Part shown: in pieces, positions 1 to 11,500 of the stretch
Numbering within the stretch: the first letter of the stretch is position 1
How the letters are laid out: each line of letters begins with the position of its first letter
NCBI GenBank assembly: GCA_000499405.2
Contig: HG738137.1
Location: forward strand, 1,860,001-1,924,000
Direction: 5' to 3'
DNA: 64,000 nt
Origin: Onchocerca volvulus
Lineage: Eukaryota > Nematoda > Chromadorea > Rhabditida > Onchocercidae
Translations under genes and position numbers: made by a program
The notes under the pieces: model-generated
What the model was told of the DNA's origin: nothing
The model's database searches: none
Seen by the model: only the letters and a program-made list of their open reading frames with translations

Positions 1-8
1 AGTTTTAC

Positions 9-125
9 CTTATCGATTCGATCCGTAATACATTTCACTTCACGTTCCTGCAGACCAATGACGAATTTCTGCACAGCAATTTTCTTGATATTTTTTATCG
101 CACTAACAATTTGTTTCCTACACAT
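9..125 (-). CDS. First coding exon of an unrecognised gene (partial, leaves window)
   Basis: Reading leftward from an ATG at 125 there are 39 open codons beginning MCRKQIVSAIKN and ending CITDRIDK. They stop at a donor (AAG then GTAAAA on the minus strand), so the reading frame breaks cleanly between codons. The ATG lies one base behind a TTCTTTATAG acceptor, which suits a trans-spliced first exon. The peptide is basic and helix-prone, with no signal peptide or motif that I can assign. The rest of the gene lies beyond base 1. I do not recognise the family. The exon is short enough to be chance, and the support is the acceptor-ATG-open frame-donor arrangement. Confidence 0.42.
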
Positions 126-126
126 A

Positions 127-136
127 CTATAAAGAA
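127..136 (-). promoter_or_regulatory. Candidate spliced-leader acceptor before ATG at 125
   Basis: On the minus strand TTCTTTATAG ends one base before the ATG. No coding sequence is seen upstream, so trans-splicing of a leader is the simplest reading. This is inferred from sequence only. Confidence 0.35.
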
Positions 137-1106
137 TTATTGACATTACTGGTGAACATAATAATCACTTAAGCAGCAGGTATGTGTGTAATAAGAGGAT
201 CGTAGGATAACGAACGCCATTCCAAATGTTTCAAAAACACTGTCCAGAGAAGAAATAAGTGAAATATTTGCCAAAAATTTTTAACAAATGTGGAATTCGA
301 AGATGAAAATATATTTAATATAAAAAAATGACAAACTCATATAAAATAACAAAGTTCTATAGATCTTGTACAAGTGCTATTTACGAGAAGGGACCTGCAA
401 ATTAAGTACCCAAAAAGAAAAACAATGTGGTAACAAACGTACTGCAAAATATTACAATGAGCAGTAACAATAATATAATGATATCACAAAATAAATTGCT
501 AGAATAGATAAATCAAATATTAACTACATAGCCATAGAATATGGGTCATCGCTAGTATTTACCGTATATTCTAAGTAATAATATTTGGACTAGGATAAGT
601 AACTGAATAACAACAAAATCCGTAATTGTATAACAACAAATGAATTTTGTTGGTACTCGACTTGGTACAAACATAAAAATAAATTTGTTTCTACATAAGA
701 AATAGATACAAACTTGAACCAAATACTAGGCGTGCAAAATATGATATCTATTCCTCACAATAATAATTTCTCATGTTCTATCATCCAGTATATAAGCCTG
801 ATCAATCAATACAAAAATAACTAAACCCGAAATTTTTGAAGAACCAATACAATTGCTCAGAATATATATTGCATATTTTATTTTATAATGTCCTATTAAA
901 TTTAATCTGAATAACTCGTCAGAGTATACAACTGATAACAACAAATCAGCAAGAAAAAAAAAGCACAAATTAATTAGACTAGTTAGTGAAGCTCGGTCGA
1001 AAAAAAACTGATCAAATATTCCAGTCAAACTGCTGAAACAATTTTAGTTATTAAGGCTAGAAGGCACAATTACTACCATGTGACCTAACAGAATAAGACT
1101 ATTTAA
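137..1106. other. Gene-free stretch; 3' UTR of wve-1 and intergenic DNA
   Basis: AT-rich sequence without a convincing exon on either strand. A minus-strand AATAAA at 877-882 lies about 225 bases beyond the wve-1 stop and could be its poly(A) signal. The other short open frames here have low-complexity, Phe/Leu-rich translations and no splice context. Confidence 0.55.
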
Positions 1107-3067
1107 CTAGTCCCATTCTTCATCATCATCTGTTGGAGATTCGCTATTACTATCGGAATGCCCCAAAATATGCTCCATTCTACGACGCAATATGGCCGCA
1201 ACATCATTCGCTTCTGCAGCTGCTTTTTCCTCTGCTGCTTGTTCTTTCCTTTGCACCTACAAGTTATACTTTGTCAATTCAGCACTTCACAAAGAAAGCT
1301 CTACAGCTAACGACGGTCAAATCAACCTAATCTCACCTGCTTGAGTTTTATGCCAGACTGTATTTCAGCGAGTAGATTTGAATGTGTATCAGAAGCTTGA
1401 CTGGTGAATGTCTCGTTTTTCGTTTCTTCTTTATTAGCAAAAGTTGCAACAGCAATAGGCGGTTGAGTAGTTGTTGTAGCTGAGGAGACACATGCTGATG
1501 GCGGTGGTGGTGGTGGTGGAGGAGGTGGAGGTGGAATAGAATTAGCAGACGGGGCAACATACTGCATTGTAGGTGCAGAGGGGATCTGACATACTAATGA
1601 GGTATGCATAAGGGGTGGTGGTGGTGGAGGAAGATCATCTTCCAAAAGGGAATCATCTTGCAAGTCGATATCGGCTAACTGATTAGCTATTTTATTATCA
1701 GCTAAAACATCTGGCGACTTCTGAAATTTGACCTGATTTTGAAAGAGTGACAGAGAATTTTTACATGAATAAATAAGAAAAACTGAATTTAAAACAAACA
1801 ATTCCATTGATATTCCATTAATGTTTTTTGATAACTCAAAAAATCCTGCCTCTTTCACGAGTGAAGAAAAAGGTGCAACTGAAGCTTTATTTGGTATCGA
1901 AGTGGCATATCCATTACTAGCTGGTACGCTCATTCCAGCAGGTACGCGAACTTGATCAATATGCACTATCTGAGGTGCCTGATATTCTGCTGGAAAATGC
2001 ATGATTTCTGCAGGACGTTGCTGTGATGCAACAGAATATCTGAAAATATAACGAAAATCATCTCGTTTGAAACAAAATCTTTTATATGAGAAAAAAAAAA
2101 AATTTAAGCATGAAAATCGATATAATTTCAACCTTGGTATGGAATCTCTCCCGATATTATTTGTCACAGGTTGACGATTACGTTTCTTTCGAGGACTTTT
2201 GTTTTCAGCCGGTGATCTAATGGAACGCCCACGACGTCCATCACCAACATCTTTCAGCATCTCCTGCCTCCATAAATCGAAGAAATACGACGGATCAGTA
2301 TAATACCTACAATATATACAATTTTTTTATACCTATCAAAATTGGCAGATATACATGCAATTTCCCTTTTTGTTTCTATATGATACCAAAATGTAATTTT
2401 TTTTGAATTCAAAATCCTAATCATTATCAAAGAATATATGTGATAAAGCTAACCTAAGTGCATTTTTCTTGTCATCTCTATATGGATTCAGAGCATCCAA
2501 ATTGGGTGGTGGATCACAAGCAGCATAACATTCTGCTAAAGCAGAAGGTAACGTCTGACGATCTAGTGTATGCTGATCGATTAAACAGCTACTTTTGAAT
2601 GGTTTTCGCATATGTAAGTCTTCAAGTGATACTGCAAATAATTTCGACGTTCCATTACCATACATAGAGTACAAAAAGCATAGAAATGCTGAATCAGATC
2701 TATCATGATACCAGTGATGATATTCATCAGTTCATCAGATTGCATTACTATTCGTCATTTTAATTATTCAATCTATAACAGCGAAAAAAAAAAAACCTTG
2801 CTCTTGCGTGTAATCCAGTTGTGTCACTTTATGTGTCAACCTTTCAATCCTCTGTGATAAAGTATTTGTTTTATGATCCAATTTTACGGCTTCATGATAA
2901 ACTTCACCGAAAATATGTTCAGCATGTCGACTTAGCGAACTAAGTTGTCGTATTAAATTTGCTAGGGTACCGTTGGCAACGCATTCCAATTCATCTTGCT
3001 GTATCGAAGATGGCAAACGATGAAGGCTTACGTCAACCGGTGAGATGGCACGCTTAGTTAGCGGCAT
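1107..3067 (-). CDS. wve-1: WAVE/SCAR actin nucleation-promoting factor
   Basis: WAVE protein, the subunit of the WAVE regulatory complex that passes Rac signals to Arp2/3 and starts branched actin filaments at the membrane. Clear exons: 3067-2797 and 2631-2454 encode the WAVE homology domain (MPLTKRAISP start, then LRQLSSLS-type helix and PYRDDKKNALR). 2306-2133 carries YYTDPSYFFDLW and a basic stretch. 2039 to about 1850 and about 1720-1337 hold the variable region, two polyproline runs (12 prolines near 1505-1545) and the WH2 motif LLAEIQSGIKLKQ. 1256-1107 completes the central/acidic end, closing DDDEEWD before TAG. The tryptophan in the acidic tail is the Arp2/3 contact in the family. 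The boundary near 1720-1850 is uncertain, because a run-on frame there looks intronic. Length is roughly 480 residues, normal for WAVE. Confidence 0.95.
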
Positions 3068-3077
3068 CTGAAATATG
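3068..3077 (-). promoter_or_regulatory. Spliced-leader acceptor at the wve-1 start codon
   Basis: Minus strand reads CATATTTCAG immediately followed by the initiator ATG. TTTCAG abutting the ATG is a typical nematode SL1 acceptor position, and the WAVE domain begins right at this methionine, so no upstream coding exon is needed. Confidence 0.6.
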
Positions 3078-3568
3078 TATCATTTTATAGTTTTGTCCGA
3101 CTACCAACTTTGAAACTTTTTTATAACGAAGTGATATCCCCAGGATCTCCTAATCTTTTTCGTCAATATTCCCTCGTTTTCCTCCTCTTCAGTAGTACAT
3201 TATCATGGTAATCCCGAAATCTCGAAGATGTTTTATAAATACTTTTATAAAAAAATCATGTTGACGAGATGATTCAACCACTTTGTTAGGCAAACAGCCA
3301 AAAAGATCTCGAGAAGAAGCAATAAACCAACAAAAACTACCGACGAAAAAAATCGAGAACCTCGTCATCTCCGGACATTCAGAATCCCTCCAGAACAACA
3401 TTATTCGTTCTAGGCAGGTTTGGATTCGGGTCGCTACGGTGATTGGGTTTCTGGGCGGGTAGTGGGAGGACGTAGGACACGTAGAAAAACATAGAATGTA
3501 TGAGACGTGTGGTATTTATTGAACAAGCGTATCTACGTATAGTCTAGCTTGCCTTATCCACAGGGCAG
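3078..3568. promoter_or_regulatory. Shared 5' region between divergent wve-1 and exo-3
   Basis: About 500 bases separate the wve-1 ATG (3067, minus) from the upstream exo-3 ATG (3569, plus). The part around 3420-3480 is visibly more GC-rich than its surroundings. Both genes start outward from this stretch, so it should hold both promoters, possibly as one bidirectional unit. I see no TATA box that I would defend. Confidence 0.4.
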
Positions 3569-3746
3569 ATGGCACCTTTGTTCTTTTCATCTCCATTTCT
3601 AAAGTTTGGCAACAAAGTTTGGAATGTAGAAACTACCAGAATGATCTTAGCTTTACGTTTCTTATTGATGGGACGACACAACTTCCACGTCTTCTACGTC
3701 AACTCGTCAAGCAAGATACTACTGCCTGAAATATTGCATCCATCAC

Positions 3747-3756
3747 TTATTTACAG
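3747..3756 (+). promoter_or_regulatory. Spliced-leader acceptor before the inner exo-3 ATG
   Basis: TTATTTACAG ends one base before the ATG at 3758. A second acceptor-like GGCAG directly abuts the outer ATG at 3569. Which is used decides whether the protein carries an N-terminal leader. Confidence 0.45.
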
Positions 3757-3757
3757 A

Positions 3758-5452
3758 ATGCCTGGAAAGTGTGCAAAAGTAAAGAAGAGTAAAAGAGGTG
3801 ATAAGGAAGGAACATCCGAAAATGAAAACAATGATAAGGAAACTTCGAACAATGTGACAAGCTCTAGAAAGATAGTAATAAACTCTGGGAAGAAAGACAG
3901 CGATGGACAGGAAAAGATTACAAATGAGGACCATGTAATGGAAAGAAAGAAAAGAAAAATTGAAAGGAATGGCGGGGAAATCAAAATTATCAGCTGGAAT
4001 GTTGCTGGCCTGCGGGCATGGATTAAGGTCAGATTAATTTTCAAACGCTTTATCAGTTCAATTTTATTTTATAAAATTTTTCGAAATGTCACAGATTCGT
4101 ATCTGATACTTGCTATCCTACCGTTTAAGTTAATTTCAGGGTTGGATTTATCATTTGTATGTGATTTTTGTACTCGAATTTAGTTTGCAAAAATACACTT
4201 GATATTTCAGAAAAGATATACAATTTTTTTATCCGAATTATTATTTTTTTTTTAATTTGCTCATTTTTTAGAAGGATGGAAATTCAATTTTGGTTAAGGA
4301 GAATCCGGATATTGTTGCTTTACAAGAAACGAAATGTGTTGAAATTCCTAATGAATTACAAGATGGCTACTATAGTTTTCTGAATGCTTCGGAAAAGTCA
4401 GGACATGGTGGTGTATTGTTGCTTACGAAAAAGGAGCCAATAAAGGTGAAAATTTTAAAGTTCACTTGACAAGAATTGAAAAATAAATCCTACAGTGCAT
4501 AGATGCGTTGTTTCCTTATATATTATTTTTAATTTTCTCATATATATCGTTTTTAGGTAACGTGTGGTTTTGATGATAAATCGAAATTTGGTGTGGATGA
4601 CAATGGTAAAGGACGGATTATTGTTGCTGAATATGAGAATTATTATCTTATTAATGCTTATGTTCCGAACAGTGGACGTGGTCTGGTGAATCTCGACAAG
4701 CGGAAAGTTTGGGATGATTATTACTTCAGTTTTATTAAAAAACTTGATTCAAATAAACCTGTTATATATGTTGGCGACCTAAATGTTGCGCACCAGGAAA
4801 TTGGTGAGTAATTCAAATATCTTCAATAATTCAGAAATGATAACAAACACCATTTATTTATATCAATATTTTGCATTTAGATTTGGCCAATCCAAAAAGC
4901 AATCGTAACAAGACAGCTGGATTCACAGATCAGGAACGGAATGACTTTACTCGACTGCTTGATGCCGGTATTACTTGAATGTCAGGGTCATTATAAACTA
5001 CAAAAAATAAGTTCTTGGATTCTCCGTAGAATTCCTAACTAGTTTTCGTATTTACAATTCTTCATTATAGGATTCGTAGATGTTTTTCGCAGATTGAACC
5101 CTAAAAAAGAAGGTGCTTATACTTTTTGGTCAAATATGCATAATGCAAGGGAGAAGAATGTTGGTTGGAGGTATATATATATTTTTTTTTTTCTGCTTAT
5201 TTTAATTAATCTTTTCCTCAAAAAATACGAGTACTTCTGTCACGTTTTGCTGACATCTTGAGTCTGTTATAGGTCCTGAAGTATAGTAAAATGAAGGCAG
5301 CTATTTAATTGAATCTGCAGAAACTTGTAATTTTCAGGCTTGATTATTTTGTAATCAGTGAACGGATTATGAATAAAGTAAAGGAGTGTGATATATTGCA
5401 TTCAGTCAAGGGAAGTGATCACTGTCCTCTGCGTCTTACAATTGAACTATGA
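3758..5452 (+). CDS. exo-3: AP endonuclease, exonuclease III family (APE1-like)
   Basis: Cleaves DNA 5' of abasic sites in base-excision repair. Exons 3758-4027, 4272-4445, 4557-4803, 4881-4967, 5071-5170 and 5338-5452 join in phase to 330 residues, close to human APE1 (318). All catalytic positions of the family are visible: Asn in [11 protein letters not shown], Glu in ALQETKC, Tyr in [10 protein letters not shown], Asp and Asn in [12 protein letters not shown], Asp in [10 protein letters not shown], and Asp-His in KGSDHCPL. The first 80 or so residues are Lys-rich and acidic, with ERKKRKIER as a likely nuclear signal. The frame stays open upstream to an ATG at 3569 (393 residues), adding a hydrophobic, Arg/Lys-bearing leader that could target mitochondria. 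I chose 3758 because a TTTACAG acceptor lies next to it. The long form is the alternative. Confidence 0.93.
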
Positions 5453-8400
5453 AAAGATCATTCAGTAAATTTTTTTACATTGGATTTAGTTATGATACAA
5501 ATAATATTTTGAAATCTCGAAATTCAGCTTGCATTCCGAAGTTCAAATGCTTTCTGAATCACTTCTAAATAATATGCCTCAAGGAACATTTTTCATTATT
5601 GCATTTTTTATGGAACATTTTTATTATTTGTTATGATTTTTTACCATTTTTTATCCTAAATAATTTACTTTGTTTGTTTGTTCATTCATTTATTTGTTCA
5701 TTTATTCATTCATTTGTTTATTTATTCATTTGTTACTTTGTATGTCTTTTTGCATGTATTTACTTCTTTGTTTCTCTTAATAAGCTTTAAGCTGCAGATA
5801 CGTGTTTCTGAAATAGCTATACTTCACTATAAAGCTTCAACAAAGTATTTGAATAAATTATACGTCATATTTATAAACAGAATCATATTTATACATCATA
5901 TCTATAAACAGAAAACATTTTAAAAAAAGCAAAAAAGTTAATCGAATGAAGGTCTTAAAATTCGGGTAACTTGAATATCTACATCCAATTTAATGTTAGT
6001 TGTCGTTAATTCGGCACACGAAACGAATGAATATGACCAAAGAATTTAGTTTTTTTTTTTTCGTTGTACAAAATTCAATCATTTAATTATCAGTAAGAAA
6101 TTATTTTAACGCTGAATTAAATATGTATATAAAATGCCAAAAAGGGGAAGAAAAAGTGAACACACAAAGACAGATGGGTACCGATGATTACATCGTCTAT
6201 TGTTGACTTTTTTTTTTTTTTGTGGAATGGTTATTTGAAGAAATGATTCGCTAAGCAATAGTAGTAGTACCCATTTCTCTCTATTTCATATCTCATCCTT
6301 TCGACAGCGAATTCGCTCGAAGAAGCGATTCTTCTCATTCATCTTGTCATATTAAGGTAGACGATAATGTGTAATAATGTCTCTTAGGTCGTCTATTTGT
6401 TTCTTCGATGACATGTCATCGTTAAATAGCATTTTGTGCTGTAGCAATTGTTCGCCTTATTGCGCCTTAACCATTAATTAATCACCTTGCGATACGATGG
6501 TGTATCATCTGTGAGATACCACTTTCATGCATAAACTTTTCTCCTCTTCAACACCCACAATATACTTCATCACTCGTGCAGAATTTGATGAGATTGATGA
6601 ATTTTCAGTGAAATTTCAATAAATCGTTGGTGCTGTTCGATTGTTGAATTCTCCCTCCAATGTACGAGCAATTTTCAGCAATAATTAGTTAGTCGATCGA
6701 TGGCAGTTGTTGTGTAATACTTCAATGTTTCATTTAATTAGTCGTTAACAATATATCAAATTTTTTTCTTTTTTTTTTTCTTTTTTTCGGAGAAGCGATA
6801 CAATTCTTTCCTGTCTGTTCGGAAGACCAATCAAAGATGATTATCGGGTGTTTGATCGATCGCAACAGAGATTAATCATTTTTCACAACTAATTGTCCCA
6901 ACTACTTTGTTATCGCTTAAAATTTTTGATCAATTGTCTAACAATGTGAGCATTTCTAAATTATCATACTGTTGTAAGCTTATCATTGTTTAAAATTCAT
7001 CCTTCGTTCGAATTTCTATTTTTCGTTTTTTTCTCGTTAATAGATGTCATTTTTTTTTCCAATCTTCAATATATTCAGTTTGCAAATTCAAAAAAAAAAA
7101 AAAAAAAATCGTTGCTTTTTGTAATTTCTTATGTTTATCATCCATTTTGATCGTACTGAAATGATTATTCCTACCAAAAAGATCAACATCTAATCGAATT
7201 ATCAATTTTCAAGTTTGTGAGAAATGAAATGTTTAAAAGACAAGAAGTCATTGAAAGTCATATTTTATAAATTTAATTCTTCTGAATGAATATTGCTTAA
7301 ACGAAAGTTGTAATTTAAAAGTGAAGTTTGCAATTTAAATTTGAAAGTTGAAAGAGTTTTTGTTTCTTTTATTCTAAATGACAATAGCATGTTTATTTTG
7401 CTCATTCCTCGCATGAATCATCTTGGAAATACTAATATTACATTAGAATCCTTCTCTTCGATTGAAATCAAAAAAACAGACTAAACGGTAATCAAAAACA
7501 TTCACAGTATGAATCATTACAGATGATAAATCTTGTTCGCTGTTCAGAATCGACCGTTTTGAATCATTTTCTTTCCTGTTTTAATCAAACTATAGCATAA
7601 AATGATAACATTCAATTATCAAGATATATTTTGCGGAATCATTCTTAGAATTAATCATAAATTTCACTTTTGGATTTGTAAAAAGAAAAAATTTCCGAAA
7701 TTTAACCATCAAATTCCTTTATTCCACGTGTTAGTAAACTTATTGGTAATTTGAATCATTCTATCTTAAAATGTAGTAAGCTTATCGGATAATTTGTATC
7801 ACCACTTTATTTTGATTTTAAAATGATCAAGGAATTTTGACATTGCCATTCCTCCTTCATCACTGCTATCATCATATTATGATGATTCATTTCGCGAGAA
7901 TTTTACAAAAATCAATTCTTACAATTAATTACAAATTTCATTTTTAAATTTCAATTTTCGGATTAACAAGTGAATATTGATACTAAAATTTTATTATTAC
8001 TGTACATTTTGCAAAGGCGAAATGTTTGCCATACAATTCCATCGCTGTATATTTGATGTTTTCCTTTATCGCGATATGATAATCAATTCAGCGATGATAT
8101 GATCAGCAAGGACGAACACAATTCGAAGATGAATAATGTCTTAATATTACACAGATTACTCATCATTTCTTTATTTTACTTTTTTTTTTTGAAATTTATT
8201 CAATTTTATTTCTTAAAAAATTTGTTTATTCAGTAAGTCTAGGATATTTATCAAAAAAAAAAAAAAAAAAAAAAATGATAATTACTTTGATTTAGCAAAA
8301 GCAAATATTTATCAAAGTGAATTTTAATCTTTATCTTTAACTCATTTCTAACATTTTCTATAATTGTCTTACTCCATTTTTCTTCGCTAAATTCAGATTA

Positions 8401-8530
8401 TCTCGAGAATATTGCGAGAATTGTGGTAAAGAGTAATGATTCAATCATAAATCAAATTCATTTATTATAGTTACTGCGATTTGCATTCCGGAAATCCACA
8501 ATAGTGTCAGTTCCAAAATAGGGCAAGGCA
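5453..8530. other. 3 kb gene-free region; likely exo-3 3' UTR and lam-3 upstream control region
   Basis: No exon with protein-like translation on either strand. The stretch is AT-rich with several long A or T runs (for example near 6050, 6205, 6770, 7090, 8253) and many GATA-type cores, such as around 8070-8100. It is the longest non-coding block next to the laminin gene and the natural place for its enhancers. That role is inferred from position only. Confidence 0.5.
5653..5745. repeat. TTCATT/TTTGTT-type simple repeat
   Basis: Irregular repeats of TTTGTT, TTCATT and TTTATT run for about 90 bases. The apparent open frames across it encode low-complexity Phe/Ile/Ser/His and are artefacts. 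Confidence 0.7.
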
Positions 8531-11500
8531 ATGGGCTTTTTGGCCTTTCTGCCGAAATTTCTTAAGATCAGTATCATTTTAACAGCCTATGTTGATGGTA
8601 CCAAGACAGCTGAGCAAGAATATGACAGTTATCAGGAATTCTCTGTTGTCGAAGGACGTATGTTTATGACTTTATTGTTGTTACATTTATTTTATTTTCA
8701 GTATAAATGAAATTGTATTTATATTTTTGAATTTATAGAAAATAACATTTGTTGGATGACTTTTTTTCTGATGCTTGTTGAAAAAAAAGTGGCAGATTTT
8801 CTTTGAATTATCGATTTCCTTCCATCTTGATATTTTAATATCAAAAATTGTACAGAACACGGTCTTTTCCCGACAATTTTCAATTTGGCAACAAATGCAT
8901 TAATTTATGCCGATGCTACCTGTGGTCAGCATCATCGTGAAATTTATTGCAAATTAGTGGAGCATGTTTTCAACAGGTTTTGTGTTATCTTATGAATATT
9001 TTTTAAAAATTTAAAAAATATATATTTGAAAAATATCATTTAAAAATAAATTTAAAAGAATGTTAACTTATGATGTGTACGTAATTCGGAAGAAATGCGT
9101 ATTTTTTGTCGCAAATGATTCCTGAACATCTTTTAATAGCTAATAGCATAAGAATTCGCAATTATTGAAGAAAAAATTCTCACTAACTTCGCATGACTAT
9201 CATCCCTAATATTCTCTTGTGATTTTGTCTTACCTAAATGTTCAGGATACCTGAATCAGGTTTAGTATCTTTCGATCTCTTAATTTTTAGTACTAAATTT
9301 CAACAGTTCGAATGAATTTTCTAATTTTTAATGCGAAATTTTTCCATAATTATGAATAAATTCGCCTGAAAATATCTGTAGGCAACCGCAATGTGATGTA
9401 TGTGATGCAAATGATGTCAAAAAGCGTCATCCAATTGAATTCGCAATTGATGGTACTCGACGTTGGTGGCAAAGTCCATCGTTGGCCAATGGGCTTGATT
9501 ACGAACGGGTCAACATAACTATTGACCTCCGACAGGTGTAATTTATTTTCGTCATCTCATTTGACAATCATCCTCTATGAATGTTTTATATGCACTTCAA
9601 TTAAGAAATTCTTCATTTTAATTAAGAATATAATTTGAAATTAAAATTTAATGCGGCATCATCAAAGATGATTGCAATTACTTTTTTTTTCCTACAGTAT
9701 TTAGAAAAATGCAATACTTTGAAGGAATAATTGAAATCGCAAAAAGCAATTTCTGTGCGATACTAATAGTAGAAGTAAATAATGTTCACATCAAAGGCAT
9801 CATTAAAACTTAACTTGATGAAATTAAGAAATCAAATTAGCTTAAGGTTACAAGAAAAAAGTTTAAATTTGAAGGAATACCAAGTGGCGTATGTAATAGT
9901 AAAAAGTGCGATTGCACCACGACCTGGAACCTGGGTATTAGAAAAATCACTTGATGGTATTAATTATCAACCTTGGCAATATTATGCAGTTAGTGATGCG
10001 GAATGTTTACGACAGTTTGGTGTACCGGCAACTACTGGTGTACCACGATTTACACGAGATGATGAGGTTTAATTCGAGAATTAAAACTGCTTAAAACAAA
10101 GAAGGATAATGAGAATGAATTTTATTTAATCCTTGAATATAATTTGTAAATTAAATTTTATGTTTTTCCAAGTTTAAATTTTGGTTCTTTGAATCATAAA
10201 ATCTTCAACTGAAAATCCTCTATTTTAGTTGATTTCAAAGCATAAAACTTTTTTGAAATTACAGGTAATATGTACGTCGTATTATTCAAAACTTGATCCG
10301 CTAGAAAATGGCGAGATTTATACGTCGCTGGTAAATGGACGACCATCTGCTGAAGCCGCATCTGAAACTTTACAGGTAGTGTAATTATTTTGAAATTGAA
10401 ATTCTTTAACAAAATATTTCCGTAATTACTTCATGCATGCATTATTTCAGCAGTTTACACGTGCTCGTTACGTGCGACTTCGTTTAATGAGTTTGCGAAC
10501 GTTGAACGCTGATTTAATGGTCATTAATCGACGTGATAAGAGCAACAGGTTGGATCTTTCCGTTACACGACGTTACTTCTACGCCATCAAGGATATCAGT
10601 ATCGGCGGTCAATGCATTTGTCATGGACATGCAGAAAGTTGTCCACCTGATCCGGTTACCGGAGTAAGACTTTCATTCATTGCAATTTTTTATAATTTAG
10701 TGTCTGCCAATGGCACCTTAAGTAATCATAATCATTAATTAACGCAGTGATCAAGGTTATCGATTAAAATTAGATCGAATTAAAGCTATCAATCTGTTCA
10801 AGCTAAATTAAATTCAAAAATATTTCGGAAAATTGATAACATGAGTAGATCATATATCAAAGAATTTAATCAATAGAAATCGATTTTTGTTGACCATACA
10901 TTCAACTTTTGCTAATTTTTGATCAACTCTTACTTAAGTTTACAACTTGATCTTCGATTTTAGCAATCACGTTGTGAATGTCGTCATAACACGTGTGGCG
11001 AATCATGCAGCAAGTGTTGTCCACTGTTTAATCAACTTCCATGGCGTCAAGGAACGCAGTCTCATCCTAATATTTGCCAACGTAAATTCACTTTATACTT
11101 ACATTTATTAATTAAATTGTAATTTTTTCAAGTAAAGTTAAATTTTTTAGATTTCCCTTGATTCCTCTTAATTAAATTTCAAGTAAAATCCTTAATTTCC
11201 TATTTAATTTAGCTTGTCAATGCTTTAATCATGCGACACATTGCGAATATGATGAAGAAGTGGAACGATTGGGTTTAAGCGTTACTCCGGAAGGTATCTT
11301 CGAAGGTGGTGGAAGATGTGTCGCTTGTAAAGTAAGTTTATCATTTTTATCATTTACCTTTTTTTTGCATCTTTATTCCAATAATCCAATTTACTTCTTT
11401 GATATCATTTGAATATATGCCGTAATTTCAGCACAATACTGATGGAATAAACTGTGAACGTTGCAAATGGACATATTTCCGACCTTCAGGTGTTACCCAT

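Noticed and set aside
771..1028. 85-codon minus-strand open frame
   Set aside because: Phe/Leu-rich low-complexity translation, with no leader acceptor or partner exon; probably chance in AT-rich DNA.
3569..4183. Open frame running past 4027 in exo-3 as a separate gene
   Set aside because: The GTCAGA donor at 4028 and the continuation [10 protein letters not shown] at 4272 show that the extension is intron read-through.
5599..5923. Overlapping plus-strand frames near 5.6-5.9 kb
   Set aside because: They are translations of a TTCATT/TTTGTT simple repeat.
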